Below, piece by piece: positions 1 through 8,312 of a stretch of 19,245 nucleotides of DNA; position 1 is the first letter of the stretch, and every line of letters starts with the position of its first letter. A program made the translations under genes and the position numbers. The notes under the pieces are model-generated. The model had not been told where the DNA came from and did not search any database. It saw only the letters and a program-made list of their open reading frames with translations. This stretch comes from Echinococcus granulosus (lineage: Eukaryota > Platyhelminthes > Cestoda > Cyclophyllidea > Taeniidae): NCBI RefSeq assembly GCF_000524195.1, contig NW_020170402.1:771570-790814 (forward strand). Direction: 5' to 3'.

Positions 1-47
1 CAAATACTTTCCCCTTCACTGACTAATCACGCACCAGGTCGCATATT

Positions 48-124
48 ATTGGCTGGCTTCTGTGGCCAATGGCAAAGTAAGGGGAGTGATTCCCTTTGCC
101 CCTTGTCCACGCTACCTTCACGTG
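48..124 (+). promoter_or_regulatory. Promoter-like element cluster: inverted CCAAT pair and CACGTG E-box
   Basis: ATTGGC at 48-53 and GCCAAT at 65-70 form a perfect 6-bp inverted repeat and give CCAAT boxes on both strands. A palindromic E-box CACGTG sits at 119-124. All lie 70-146 bases before ATG 194. CCAAT boxes bind NF-Y and CACGTG binds bHLH factors in animals. No TATA box is seen. Whether transcription really starts here is inference, since the upstream side is cut by the window edge. Confidence 0.4.
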
Positions 125-140
125 CAGTGATTTTAGAGCG

Positions 141-177
141 ATGGAAAATGGATTGGATGGAAGATTTTGAGGTCTAG
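141..177 (+). promoter_or_regulatory. Two overlapping upstream ORFs in the 5' leader
   Basis: ATG 141 reads nine codons to TGA 168-170, and ATG 148 (with a second in-frame ATG at 157) reads nine codons to TAG 175-177. They are in the two frames other than that of ATG 194, and both end before it. If the mRNA leader includes them, scanning ribosomes would meet three ATGs before the receptor start, a layout that usually lowers translation. CAG 125-127 and TTTTAG 131-136 could instead be cis or spliced-leader acceptors. An acceptor at 127 or 136 would still leave both uORFs in the mRNA. Confidence 0.4.
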
Positions 178-193
178 ATCAAAGGGTCTAGCC

Positions 194-265
194 ATGCTTA
201 AGTCCCTCTTTTATCATAACTTCCTTCCCCTCCTTCTTGTTCTCCTTCATGGTCGTGTATTTGCT
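194..265 (+). other. Signal peptide coding segment
   Basis: Residues 1-24 have a basic start (K3), a hydrophobic core LPLLLVLL and a small-residue end (VFA) before HFPP. This suits cleavage after A24 and entry to the secretory pathway. It also supports ATG 194 over the upstream TTG, which would put nine polar and basic residues in front of the signal. Confidence 0.75.
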
Positions 266-3200
266 CACTTTCCACCAAATTGCAGCATTGTTATACAGGA
301 GAACTTAGCCAGAGGCTATCTTATTGTGCTGCCCTACGTCAACAAGATGGTTGGAAATCTTCAGCAATTCAACCTACAGGTGACAAACAGGAACCCCTAT
401 TTTAATGTCGTTTCTGACCTGCCTGGAGCACGAATGACTACAAGTGGTCAGCAACATCAAAATCCCTGGCATATTTGGTATCCCAAAGATCCCTCCCCAA
501 TCACTTCACCATGGTACTTGGTGACCCTGCAGCGGATCGACAGGGAGCGGCTGTGTCAGACAGAGCCTGGATGTGATTGCCGCCTGGGCAACAGTTATCC
601 AAACCGTCTGGGGACGGGTCCGGATTGTGTTCTACCGCTTCGATTAGTAGCTATTCCTTCCAAGAAAGTTGGACTTCCCTTGGTGATCGACTTGACTATT
701 TGTATAGCTGATGAAAACGACAACTCACCGTCCTTTAGGTTTTCTTCCTCTGCTCCTCGTTTTGGAGCTTCACCGGTGGTGAGCGTTCACTTCAAGGAAG
801 ATGCTCAAATAGGGGAATCGACTCGAATTCCAGCTGGTTATGATTCCGATGCCTATCCAGAACACACCGTGAGCTCTTACAGTCTCAACTGTCCAGAAAA
901 GGACGTTCCATTTAGTTTGGTCTACGACATAAGCACTCCAGAGAGGCTAGATCTTCAAGTTGATAAACCCCTCAAGTTTGATGGACAATGGCCCCTGCAT
1001 TGCACCGTGACGGCATTTGATGGAAAACACAGCGGAAGCATGCAACTCAAAATCCATCTGGATGACGTAAATAACCACAAACCTGTGTGGGAACCGCCGA
1101 GTATCCTCAACTCTGCTATCACTCTGATTAACGAAACTTCTGATGAATGGGCATTGGAAATTTCCGAATCTGTTCCACCATTCACAGTTCTTCTCCAACT
1201 CAAGGCTAGTGATGAGGACCCGGTGTATGGGAGGCTTACTTACTCTATGGAAGGAGGGAAGGAAGGAGGGTTATTATTTGATATTGACTCGAAGACTGGA
1301 GAAGTACGATTAGTAAGTAAGCAGGACTATGAGATAATTGGAAATGGAGCGGTAACTGTACCCCTCCTGGTCGCAGACAATGGAGGCCTCTCTATACCAG
1401 GAAAGCTCATTTTTTACCTCAAAGACGTAAACGATAATCGTCCTTTGATACGTTTTTCCGGAGGTGAAAAGCATGCCGAAATTGTGGAAAATAGTCAGTC
1501 CAATGTTTACATTGACTATATAACTGTTAGCGACGCAGATTCTGGAGTGTATGGTCAAGTGGAATGCTATCTCAAACCAGGCGTAATTTCGGACCACTTT
1601 CAGTTGACCCGAATAGAGGACAACCTGTGGGCCTTCCAGGCGGCGAAACCGATAGATAGGGAGTCGCTGGCGTCGACCACCGCCACTACCACTATCACTA
1701 CCTCCACCCAACATAATCGGTTATATGCTCCTGGAACTCGCGTGGGAATAACTGTGGCATGCAACGACAATCCAGGTGCGCTGAAGGAATACCAACTTTC
1801 TGCTGAATCCACCATCCAAGTCACAATTGTGGATGTAAACGACAACCCTCCACAGTTTATAGGACTTGAAAAAAGCACCGAAAATGCAGTCTCTATCATC
1901 GATGTGGCGATTTCTGAAGGTGTCCCACCTGGAACTCCAGTGGTTCGCATAGCAGCTGAAGATCCAGATGTAGGGGACACCCTTACCTACGCCCTTCTAC
2001 CCTTTGGTAACAAAAAACTGTCGATTGATCCTGTCTCCGGATTAGTAACGACTCAGGGCGTATTTGATCGCGAGGACGTGCCCATTCTAACTGGTTTCAA
2101 GGTGTTTGTCTTTGACGGCGGCGATGCAAACCATTCTGTTTCCGCTGATCTGCGAGTAACCATTCTAGATCAGAATGACAACAGTCCCGTCTTTCACTCA
2201 CAGACTGTTTTAACCGTTCCTGAGGATAAACCTGTCGACAGTCTTCTGCATGTTATCAACGTAACTGATGCAGATGCAGGGGAGAACGGAACAGTAACGC
2301 TATTCTTCACTCAGCACCAGCAACCCGCAAATCCCTTCACTCTCCATCCAGATGGTCGATTATTTCTGACCCGGCCACTAGATAGAGAACGTCGTGAGCA
2401 CTACGAACTGACCATAATTGCTGCGGACAAAGGAATCCCTGCTCTAAGTTCAACATTTACCTTGTTGGTACAAGTGGAGGATGTCAATGACTCACCTCCA
2501 CAGTTTGAACTACCGGTTGGAAGCTTTCTCAAGACGGTGTCTTGCACACAATCCTACGTTGCACTTGACATAGCAGCAACAGATGCGGACAGCCTACCCA
2601 AGAATACGGTAATCAACTACCGGATTTTGAATGTGAAAGGACCTATTGGGGATTCAGCTGGACAGAAAGGCAGTACAGAGAAGGATAACTCTCCATTCTA
2701 CATTGAACCAGATACTGGCGCACTTCTCTTCCATGGTCAGAACAGCGAAATGCCTACCTCGATTGATCCTTGTGATCGCACTGGGGTATACCGTCTCACC
2801 ATCATGGCGTTTGATCCCCATCGACCGGAGTTGAATAGCAATGCAACGGTCACTCTCCACATTACTCGACCTCATGTGATGGAAGATGCGCCTATGATTG
2901 AAACTGCTACTGCAGAGACTGGAAACGCGTCCATCGGACTATCAAACCATTTTCTTCAGTCCGCCGACCCTCCCGCGGCCAATCAATACGTCCACGGAGC
3001 GTCAGACGTGAACGGAGGCGAAGAGGTCAGCATTCGTCATGCTGATGGTAATATTCACAGTGGCAGCGGAAGTATAGAAGAGGAGTCTGCATCATCCCGC
3101 TCCAACCGTATGACGTTTCTAGGGCTCTTCTTACTCATAACCGTCTTTATTGGACTCACCCTCCTTCTCGTCATCCTCATCTACCTCATCAAAAGACGCA

Positions 3201-3478
3201 TTACTGTGGACGAAAGTTCTGCTGCGGTGGGACCGGGAGTAGCAAGAGGGGAGGTGCATGCCCCTCCACCCGGCCAGTACCTTTCCGAAATGACCTTGAA
3301 AAAAAAGGACTTTTTGGCGGATGCGTATTTGCCTCCTACCACCGTCTACGGAACTGTGAGGAGTGCACTCAATGCGGAACCTATTGAACGTAAGTCATTG
3401 TTTCATTATCCTTCAAAACCGGTTAATCCACAGATAGTGGATATCGAACCTTGGATTTTGTCCAGAAAATTATTCTAG
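194..3478 (+). CDS. Protocadherin-like cell-adhesion receptor (seven EC repeats, one TM helix); 3' end probably incomplete
   Basis: A type I membrane protein expected to mediate calcium-dependent cell-cell adhesion at the plasma membrane. ATG 194 is the first in-frame ATG after an in-frame TAG at 134-136; an in-frame TTG at 167 is not needed. Of 1094 residues, 1-24 are a signal peptide with a Leu-rich core. Cadherin repeats: EC1 ~25-178 (DRE 116-118, DENDN 173-177), EC2 ~195-297 (degenerate, DVNNH 291-295), EC3 ~319-417 (DVNDN 411-415), EC4 ~420-553 (DRE 488-490, DVNDN 547-551), EC5 ~560-665 (DQNDN 659-663), EC6 ~668-769 (DVNDS 763-767) and membrane-proximal EC7 ~770-892 without a terminal DxNDN. 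A Gly/Ser/acidic linker precedes the TM helix ~975-999, followed by KRR. EC1 has the Cys-X5-Cys loop (C121, C127) typical of protocadherins. At least seven N-X-S/T sites occur. The ectodomain lies in one exon, as in many protocadherins. The last 29 codons lie beyond a strong splice donor and may be intron read-through. The family is certain; the orthology group cannot be set from sequence alone. Confidence 0.93.
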   Translation: MLKSLFYHNFLPLLLVLLHGRVFAHFPPNCSIVIQENLARGYLIVLPYVNKMVGNLQQFNLQVTNRNPYFNVVSDLPGARMTTSGQQHQNPWHIWYPKDPSPITSPWYLVTLQRIDRERLCQTEPGCDCRLGNSYPNRLGTGPDCVLPLRLVAIPSKKVGLPLVIDLTICIADENDNSPSFRFSSSAPRFGASPVVSVHFKEDAQIGESTRIPAGYDSDAYPEHTVSSYSLNCPEKDVPFSLVYDISTPERLDLQVDKPLKFDGQWPLHCTVTAFDGKHSGSMQLKIHLDDVNNHKPVWEPPSILNSAITLINETSDEWALEISESVPPFTVLLQLKASDEDPVYGRLTYSMEGGKEGGLLFDIDSKTGEVRLVSKQDYEIIGNGAVTVPLLVADNGGLSIPGKLIFYLKDVNDNRPLIRFSGGEKHAEIVENSQSNVYIDYITVSDADSGVYGQVECYLKPGVISDHFQLTRIEDNLWAFQAAKPIDRESLASTTATTTITTSTQHNRLYAPGTRVGITVACNDNPGALKEYQLSAESTIQVTIVDVNDNPPQFIGLEKSTENAVSIIDVAISEGVPPGTPVVRIAAEDPDVGDTLTYALLPFGNKKLSIDPVSGLVTTQGVFDREDVPILTGFKVFVFDGGDANHSVSADLRVTILDQNDNSPVFHSQTVLTVPEDKPVDSLLHVINVTDADAGENGTVTLFFTQHQQPANPFTLHPDGRLFLTRPLDRERREHYELTIIAADKGIPALSSTFTLLVQVEDVNDSPPQFELPVGSFLKTVSCTQSYVALDIAATDADSLPKNTVINYRILNVKGPIGDSAGQKGSTEKDNSPFYIEPDTGALLFHGQNSEMPTSIDPCDRTGVYRLTIMAFDPHRPELNSNATVTLHITRPHVMEDAPMIETATAETGNASIGLSNHFLQSADPPAANQYVHGASDVNGGEEVSIRHADGNIHSGSGSIEEESASSRSNRMTFLGLFLLITVFIGLTLLLVILIYLIKRRITVDESSAAVGPGVARGEVHAPPPGQYLSEMTLKKKDFLADAYLPPTTVYGTVRSALNAEPIERKSLFHYPSKPVNPQIVDIEPWILSRKLF
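3116..3190 (+). other. Transmembrane helix coding segment
   Basis: Residues ~975-999 are an uninterrupted hydrophobic run that starts at FLGLFLL and ends at LIYLI. It is followed at once by K1000-R1001-R1002, a positive-inside stop-transfer signal. It separates the seven cadherin repeats from a short tail with a Pro-rich patch (APPPGQY) and a triple lysine (KKK). Confidence 0.9.
3386..3395 (+). other. Candidate 5' splice site (phase 1) in the cytoplasmic-tail region
   Basis: The sequence GAAC|GTAAGT has its GT at 3390-3391. GTAAGT is the full intron side of the animal donor consensus. It would end the exon at 3389 after the first base of codon 1066 (phase 1), in the middle of the cytoplasmic tail. 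The 28 residues read past it end in RKLF and show no recognisable tail motif. No AATAAA is found between the genomic stop and 5559, which also argues that the gene does not end at 3478. Confidence 0.6.
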
Positions 3479-4221
3479 CGATAAGAGAGCACTTATCTAT
3501 CTGTGCATTGGCGAAGTGGCATCTGGGTACACAAACCAGCTAATTGCTGCTGTTCAGCGAGCTGAGATCAGCCGCGAGACAGGACAGGTTAAATCTCAAA
3601 AGGTTCTTCATCACAGTTAGAAGTCTACATACTTAAGCAGTAGTTATCCATCTTACAGATTTCGATGGCGTCGTTCACCACCAAGTCCTATTTACTAAGT
3701 GTATTGGGGTAGGGCTGTGAATTACCGCTTGGAGCTCGACAATGATGTTCTTTAGCAAGTACATCCCGTTTGCCAAAATAATTTCGTGGGAATACTAACC
3801 CTAAAAGGTAAACCACGCGGTAGTACTAAAGCTACATACCACTACTATCCATTCCCTCCCCCCTCCACTGTGGTCCGAATGCCACTCAATGATCATTTGA
3901 GTCATTCTTATCATATTCCGCCTTTTTCCTGTCTTATACTCTTTTAAAGGACAATTTGAGTTTACTGTCATGTTTTGAAATGGTTACAACGGTCTTTTGT
4001 CATGGATTGCTACATATTTGCATCAACAGGAGCACTCGTAGACCTTGTGAGAACTATAGTTGTTAACCTAAGATGGAGATGTTTTGAAGCCTACGAGGCT
4101 GGAAATAGTTGTTTTTCAAGCATGGATAAGGACTAAAAGACCTAAAATAATCGCTAGCCTGTCCCAAAATAGCATTACCCATTTTAGTCTATATGCGAGA
4201 AAGCTGGTATACTTTTTTTAA
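3479..4221. other. Non-coding, probably start of the long intron (or 3' UTR if the donor is unused)
   Basis: No gene is recognised. There is no AATAAA. One near-palindrome is present: ACTCAA 3884-3889, TGATCA 3890-3895, an extra T, then TTGAGT 3897-3902, an 18-bp palindrome apart from one inserted base. A TATACTTTTTTT stretch sits just before the ATG at 4222. Confidence 0.5.
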
Positions 4222-4500
4222 ATGAGGTGTAACCAGCAAAGAGGAAAGATGGGAGGAAAGGAGGTCTATCTTCGAGTCCCTCTAAGTAGAATCAAGGACG
4301 AAAATAGAAGTGACTACCCCACACAACGGCTCCCAGACGCCACCTGCCACACCACAGTTGAGCTGAGAATGTGCCTTAGAGTGGAAGCTCGTCAAGGAGT
4401 ACCGATTACCCTTTCCTCAAAGAAGGTTACTTTCTCGACAGAGTTAAAGCTTTTAGAAAAGGGGTTTTTCGCAGTAAAATGGGTGTTTCTTTTGATGTGA
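4222..4500 (+). CDS. Unrecognised 92-codon open frame with a true ATG; doubtful gene
   Basis: The frame starts at ATG 4222 and ends at TGA 4498-4500. It encodes a basic, Arg/Lys-rich product with three cysteines, a hydrophobic end (WVFLLM) and no signal peptide or domain I recognise. A T-rich stretch ending AAATGAGG precedes it and no poly(A) signal follows closely. A frame of this length is expected a few times by chance in a window of this size and composition. It most likely lies inside the intron and is non-coding. Confidence 0.12.
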   Translation: MRCNQQRGKMGGKEVYLRVPLSRIKDENRSDYPTQRLPDATCHTTVELRMCLRVEARQGVPITLSSKKVTFSTELKLLEKGFFAVKWVFLLM

Positions 4501-4612
4501 TGTGACTGTTTAAAATATTTGTATTCTCTTACCCCCCAAAATCTAGAAAGCTGTGATAATAATGCAAGCTCAAATAATGACAAAAAGGAAGTAAAACTTT
4601 ATAGTGAATAGG

Positions 4613-4672
4613 TAAGAAAGGAGAGGGCAGAGAGGCGAGGAGAAGATGGTATCAGAAGGGAGGGAGGTGGGG
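4613..4672 (+). other. Purine-rich tract with G-run cluster
   Basis: About sixty bases are almost all A and G. They end in GGG 4658-4660, GGG 4662-4664, GG 4666-4667 and GGGG 4669-4672. This could form a two-layer, or bulged three-layer, G-quadruplex on the + strand. On the other strand it is a polypyrimidine tract. No gene lies next to it. Confidence 0.4.
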
Positions 4673-5352
4673 CTTACCTTTGTACCGTTTAAGCAGCATC
4701 TTCCTCATCAGCCCAGTCTCCCACGAATGTAGCAAAGAGACACACGGAAAGAGATGATGGCTTGAGGTGATTGTGTTTACTTGGTTTTAAGTACCACAAT
4801 GAGGCAGATTATATCTCCCCAGAGAAACTGATGGGTGCCGCCAAGCATATATTCACAGGAGGGGAGATGAAAAAAGTACTTTACTTATCCCATCTCTTCC
4901 CCTTAGCGTTGTAGTTATTGTCGTGGCTTTATGTGCAGTTATTATCCAAAGTCATTTGACTACTCCGTTTTCGCGCAAATGTAGTGGAAATTTTGGTTGA
5001 TTTGATCACATAAACGTCATATTTCAAAACTCAGGATATGTATGGGAAATTTTTAACTAAATTTGAAACCCAGCAAACAGGACTTCAAGTGCTTTATCAC
5101 TTTTTGAGACACTTTTATTATGTAAGCTACATTCTTTCAACGTTCATAAAAATTTTATTTTTTAAACTTAGGTTTTCGTTCGTTATACCTAACCCACTGA
5201 TTAACAAGTAAGAAAAAACTAGTTGGTTTACATTTAGGTAATTTATTTGCCTCTTAACTTCATGTTAACTATTTCCAAACCTTGTGCTACTGAATTCTTG
5301 TTAGCCCTAAAGGCAAAATTTTCTTTAACAAAATGGTAAACAGATTGTCTTT
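4673..5352. other. Non-coding, no gene seen
   Basis: The segment is AT-rich with stops in all frames. I see no repeat, RNA gene or conserved motif. Confidence 0.5.
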
Positions 5353-5402
5353 GGAGTAGATTTCTGAAACTCATAATTATGATTTCTACGAAAATCTACT
5401 TT
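5353..5402. repeat. Composite hairpin (inverted repeat)
   Basis: The outer stem AGTAGATTT 5355-5363 pairs with AAATCTACT 5392-5400 and is extended by two G-T pairs. An inner stem GAAA 5366-5369 pairs with TTTC 5383-5386, and TCAT 5371-5374 pairs with ATGA 5379-5382 around an AATT loop. Internal loops are 2 and 5 bases, with one bulged C. The core TCATAATTATGA is a 12-base palindrome. It is smaller than a usual pre-miRNA. Confidence 0.5.
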
Positions 5403-7744
5403 TACATGAGAATGTTGGTACTGGTGAAGCTGATTGTCAACTTTCCACAACTTCTGGAGCATTTCGAGCCGGACTTAAGAAATACTTTTCAAAATGTGCG
5501 ATCTCTTTGCCAAAATACAAGCCTCATGTCATCAGGAACATTGTAGAGTTAGTTTGCAAATAAATTTTTCATAGTCTAAATATTATTCCAAAAATGTCTT
5601 TATTTACTCAAAATTTGGGTACGAAGCACGCTGCATTGTAATCAGATCAAGACAGGATCAGGAAAAGTCTTTTAAGAAAACAACTTCCACTTTGATTTTT
5701 TTGAACAAACGCAGTCCTGTGTGCTTTTGTATCTCTGCTACTTCCAATTTACCCATTTCTTAGTTCCAATTCCTACGTATCCAGCCACTAGGACTGTTGA
5801 AAAGCAGTGAACCGCTGGTAAAATATGAAGCCTTTGAAGGGTCAATAACAATTTTCAAAACATTTAAACTCATGAGCAGTCTTCCAAATTATAACTTTCA
5901 CTCCATGCACTGAAATTTTTCCTTTAGCTAGTCCATAAAGTAATTCCCCCTCCAATTTCCCTAAGTTTGAAATAGATTATTGACCAATGACCAGCTACGA
6001 AATAAAAATCAATGCCAAGCAGTATCCAATAGCGTCTGACCAGCCTGAATGATGGCATTTAGTAGTTGACAAATTACGTTTTACTTCTACCCATAGGCCT
6101 GGTTATTAATTAGCCTGTGAAATCGAGATGCCTGGAAAAGCTGATAAATTAAATGATGGGTCCATTTATTAGAGAAATGCCAAAAAGCATAAACAGTAGC
6201 TACAGTAGACGATTTTGCTTTGCTTATCTATTTCTACTTACTTTTGATTTGCGATGAATAAATGTCACTTCAGGCAGTGGTGATTGACATAAAGAGGAGG
6301 GAAACACATACACAAAGTCTCCCTTCCCTTCTTTATCCGCGCAGTATGGGCCAGCAAAAAAGACGCATGACTGATTTTTTGATTTCTTTGTGAATTGGTT
6401 AAGCGGGTGGATAGCTAGTTAGAATGGCTGAGCACGCGTTTCGTCTTTGTTGGGCGATTTGCGCTGATGCGTCGTCTTTGAAGCTGCCAGATGAGGCGTG
6501 ACAGTAGGAGGAATGAGTTAAGAAAAAACTTTTAAGGCATGGAAAGGAGCCATACAACCGCACCTATGCGACTGCATTTTGCGTTGCGTGCCACTCTAGA
6601 CCAACTAAACGTCGCAAGTGCTCCTTTGTTTTAGAAGTCTGGTAAACAACACCGGATAGCTTCTCACGCTTCCAAATTGATTACCATCACTCATCGAGTT
6701 CTAACTTGCAGCTTAAAATCCAAGTAGTTAACCGTACCGTATAATCAACTAAAGAATGTGACTGACAATAATGTCAGCTATTTGCAGGGTCTTGTAAGCA
6801 AAATCGGAATTCTCTTCAACCTCAAATTATGACAATGCGTGATGCTTAAGTTATCCATTGCCAAAAGATATAACTTATTCGATTGCACATAACCGGGACT
6901 GATTCAGGCTCCCATACAAACGGCATGCCCTGCTTTTAATTCCGAAGGCTTGCAATCCTACTCTTATCGCTCATCACACACAACGATAACTTAGCTCATG
7001 GCATGCAAAAGTCCTCACGAAAAAACAAAGGCCAAGGGAAAAAGTCGCTGGAGTAGATTTTTTGGTCAATGGAACTTGAACTACTTCTTCTTTTTTGGTT
7101 ACTGATGTGGCGGAGATGCTATCACGCAGTTTACGCGCCTTGTTTTTCTATTTGAGTGTTTAACAACCCTCTACCTGTTTTAAGGCCAAACTGTGCCAAG
7201 TATGTGGGTCCTTTTGCAAATGGGTTACCACACAGTCATTGATTGGCGTTTTACGGTCTCCTAGCCCCCACTGACTAGCAAGTTGTTGATTTGCAATTTG
7301 TCTTTACTTTTCACGGAATTGCAAAACATTTGCTTGGATTTTGTGGACAAAAATATATAATCGCGACAGCAAAGTGGCATAAAATATAATCAAGTATAAA
7401 AAGTCGCTTAATTGATTGATGGTAGAATAGGGGGAAGGTTTGTGGATCTTGGTACTTTCTGATCATCTTGAACACTCCAAGTGAATCTAGTGAACACACG
7501 ACAAATTATTTACCTCCTGGCTGATGGTCCCCTTAGTTTCGCCAAATTGACGCCAAGTCATGACAGCATGGAATGATTGTTTCAGCGGAAAATCACCGTT
7601 CCTAAATAAATGTGAACGACAATTTAGAATGGTGGTTATTGTGTTTATAAATGGAAGGGGTAAGGAAGGAAAAAAAATATGAATTAGTTTGTCTTTCGGA
7701 ACACAATGATTGGTAAAGTGCTCTGCTATCCAACGAAGGGCGAT
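5403..7744. other. Non-coding, no gene seen
   Basis: This is about 2.3 kb of AT-rich sequence with only short open frames. Poly(A)-signal hexamers AATAAA occur at 5559-5564, 6001-6006 and 6257-6262, but no transcribed unit can be tied to them. TTTGTTTTAG before 6634 and TTTTTCCTTTAG before 5931 resemble splice acceptors, but the frame in phase with the donor at 3390 closes within four codons at both. Confidence 0.5.
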
Positions 7745-7762
7745 TCATCTGAAATCAGATGA
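7745..7762. repeat. Perfect 8-bp inverted repeat, 2-base spacer
   Basis: TCATCTGA 7745-7752, spacer AA, then TCAGATGA 7755-7762. It could be a dimeric protein-binding site or simply chance. Confidence 0.5.
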
Positions 7763-7830
7763 GGTGGAAAAGTAATGAGGGACAGAGGGAAAGGAAACAC
7801 AGTAGTTTGCGGCGTTAGAAGACAGAATTG

Positions 7831-8052
7831 AACGGCACGAAAGATAATTGTGATCCCCTTAAAAAAATTACCGAAGCATCCACAAACGTTTTTAGCTTTC
7901 TTAGACTAGGAAAGGAGGCGCCACTATTCCACGATGGTGGATTGACGAATGACGAGGAATTTTTGAATGGAACACCTTGGATTACTGGTTACCACACACT
8001 CATCCATTATTCATTTGACTTCAAACAAGTTGGAATCTTTTTAGATCTCTGA
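7831..8052 (+). other. Unrecognised open frame without ATG
   Basis: The frame is open from after TAG 7816-7818 to TGA 8050-8052, with no in-frame ATG. The product has a mixed, protein-like composition (for example GGLTNDEEFLNG) but no domain I know. No convincing acceptor opens it in the phase set by the donor at 3390. It may be a decayed element or chance. Confidence 0.1.
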
Positions 8053-8207
8053 GAATGGTGAGGAAAACGATCTCAGGATTATTGATTTTGATAAAGAAGA
8101 TTATAAGACCTCCAAAATGTGAATTCAATGGTCCCTTAAAGAGACACTCGACAAAAGTTTTAGAATTGGCTCTGTGGCCTCTTCATCTTAACTAATGATG
8201 GACTTAA

Positions 8208-8312
8208 ACCCATAAATTGATGCTTTATGGGTAAAATGTAGAATGAGCTATCAACTACATTCTCATCATTCGGTGGACCGAACAGGCATGCCGAACTGCC
8301 GGTTCCTCGAGG
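8208..8312. repeat. Cluster of inverted repeats
   Basis: ACCCATAAA 8208-8216 pairs perfectly with TTTATGGGT 8224-8232 over a 7-base loop. AATGTAG 8235-8241 pairs with CTACATT 8255-8261. A GC-rich part follows with CGGT/ACCG (8271-8280), palindrome GGCATGCC (8285-8292), GAAC/GTTC (8293-8296, 8302-8305), palindrome CCTCGAGG (8305-8312) and a direct repeat CCGAAC (8278-8283, 8291-8296). The density of these in about 105 bases differs from the flanks. Confidence 0.5.

Noticed and set aside
1310..1980. Open frames of 126 and 134 codons on the - strand inside the receptor gene
   Set aside because: They are antisense shadows of the cadherin reading frame, produced by its codon use.
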